Of a stretch of DNA of 22,459 nt, positions 22,261-22,459 are shown one piece after another (position 1 is the stretch's first letter; every line of letters begins with the position of its first letter). Source of the stretch: JACQXM01 sp964569425 (GTDB lineage: Bacteria > Planctomycetota > Phycisphaerae > UBA1845); the NCBI GenBank assembly GCA_964569425.1, contig CAZMVD010000064.1, forward strand, positions 1 through 22,459, given 5' to 3'. The notes beneath the pieces are model-generated. The model was not told where the DNA came from, made no database searches, and worked only from the letters and a program-made list of their open reading frames with translations. A program made the translations under genes and the position numbers.

Positions 22261-22459
22261 TTACAGCGCCCTCCGGGGAGAGGCAACCACCGGTTGCAAA
22301 CCGGTGCCACACCGGACGAGCACCTGGCCGACCTCGGCAGGGGCGCGGCGGGCGCGGCGGAGGGAGGCGAGGAGCATGTCGAGACGGCGGCGGTCGAGGT
22401 CGAGCGAAGTGGCGCGGGGGTGACCCTGCTTCCAGGCGTCGCACCGGAAGTCGATGTTG
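22261..22459 (-). CDS. C-terminal fragment of an unidentified protein
   Basis: Minus-strand frame entering from the right edge and ending at TAA 22263-22261, about 65 codons visible. It reads NIDFRCDAWKQGHPRATSLD and continues with DRRRLDMLLASLRRARR; composition and codon use look coding, and the two other minus frames are proline/arginine-rich shadows. I do not recognise the family. The last 16 or so residues (CGTGLQPVV and onward) are encoded by the palindromic repeat at 22288-22306, so the natural C-terminus may have been replaced when that repeat arrived. Confidence 0.5.
   Translation of the reverse strand, partial: NIDFRCDAWKQGHPRATSLDLDRRRLDMLLASLRRARRAPAEVGQVLVRCGTGLQPVVASPRRAL
22288..22306. 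repeat. perfect 8-bp palindromic hairpin inside a coding end
   Basis: CACCGGTT (22288-22295), GCA loop, AACCGGTG (22299-22306). The same architecture (8-bp perfect stem, GCA loop) occurs at 20947-20965 with a different stem sequence. It overlaps the end of the partial minus-strand gene. Confidence 0.6.

Noticed and set aside
21744..22310. 188-codon minus-strand ORF
   Set aside because: Low-complexity Ser/Pro/Arg-rich sequence covering short repeats; no domain or ribosome binding site.

Overview
The window is high-GC bacterial chromosome, most likely from a planctomycete (Planctomycetota). The pointers are a Minf_1886-type small protein (a planctomycete/verrucomicrobial family), a large secreted cysteine-rich protein with an IPTL-like C-terminal sorting signal, a secreted DUF1579 protein, and GC-rich palindromic repeats between genes. 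The rest is housekeeping. No rRNA, tRNA, CRISPR array or intact transposase gene was seen.

Layout. 1-4250 (minus strand, read right to left): adenylyl-sulfate kinase cysC, an LpxL/HtrB-type lipid A acyltransferase, thioredoxin, a RicT/PSP1 protein and a Minf_1886 protein cut by the window edge; the last three are closely spaced and probably co-transcribed. 4280-5725 (+): a probable lipoprotein metallophosphoesterase, converging on a secreted DUF1579 protein (5837-6472, -) across a large hairpin. 6809-8212 (+): mnmE. 8213-8990: no intact gene; it holds the frameshifted 5' end of an isoprenylcysteine methyltransferase-like gene and a good terminator for the next minus-strand gene. 8995-9648 (-): exported thioredoxin-like redoxin with a structured leader. 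9895-10626 (+) queC and 10698-11900 (-) ispG converge. 12177-14210 (+): the IPTL-like surface protein. 14321-14925 (+): a ParD/ParE toxin-antitoxin pair with its own promoter. 15147-18695 (+): dnaE.

18696-22459 is accessory in character. It starts with intergenic hairpins and a cluster of tandem and inverted palindromic repeats (19167-19587). Then come two genes of lower GC: an AbiJ-like (AbiJ-NTD4 type) abortive-infection protein and a GIY-YIG/T5orf172 protein with a C-terminal RAMA/DUF4357-like domain. They look like a small acquired defence module. A mostly non-coding stretch follows, then the C-terminal end of an unidentified minus-strand gene that runs into another palindromic repeat.

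Together the core genes cover sulfate activation (cysC), outer-membrane lipid synthesis (lpxL), isoprenoid precursors (ispG), tRNA modification (mnmE, queC), redox homeostasis (two thioredoxin-fold proteins, RicT) and replication (dnaE). The best candidate for something new is the AbiJ-like + GIY-YIG/RAMA pair next to the repeat cluster. Promoter calls are by eye and should be read as candidates.
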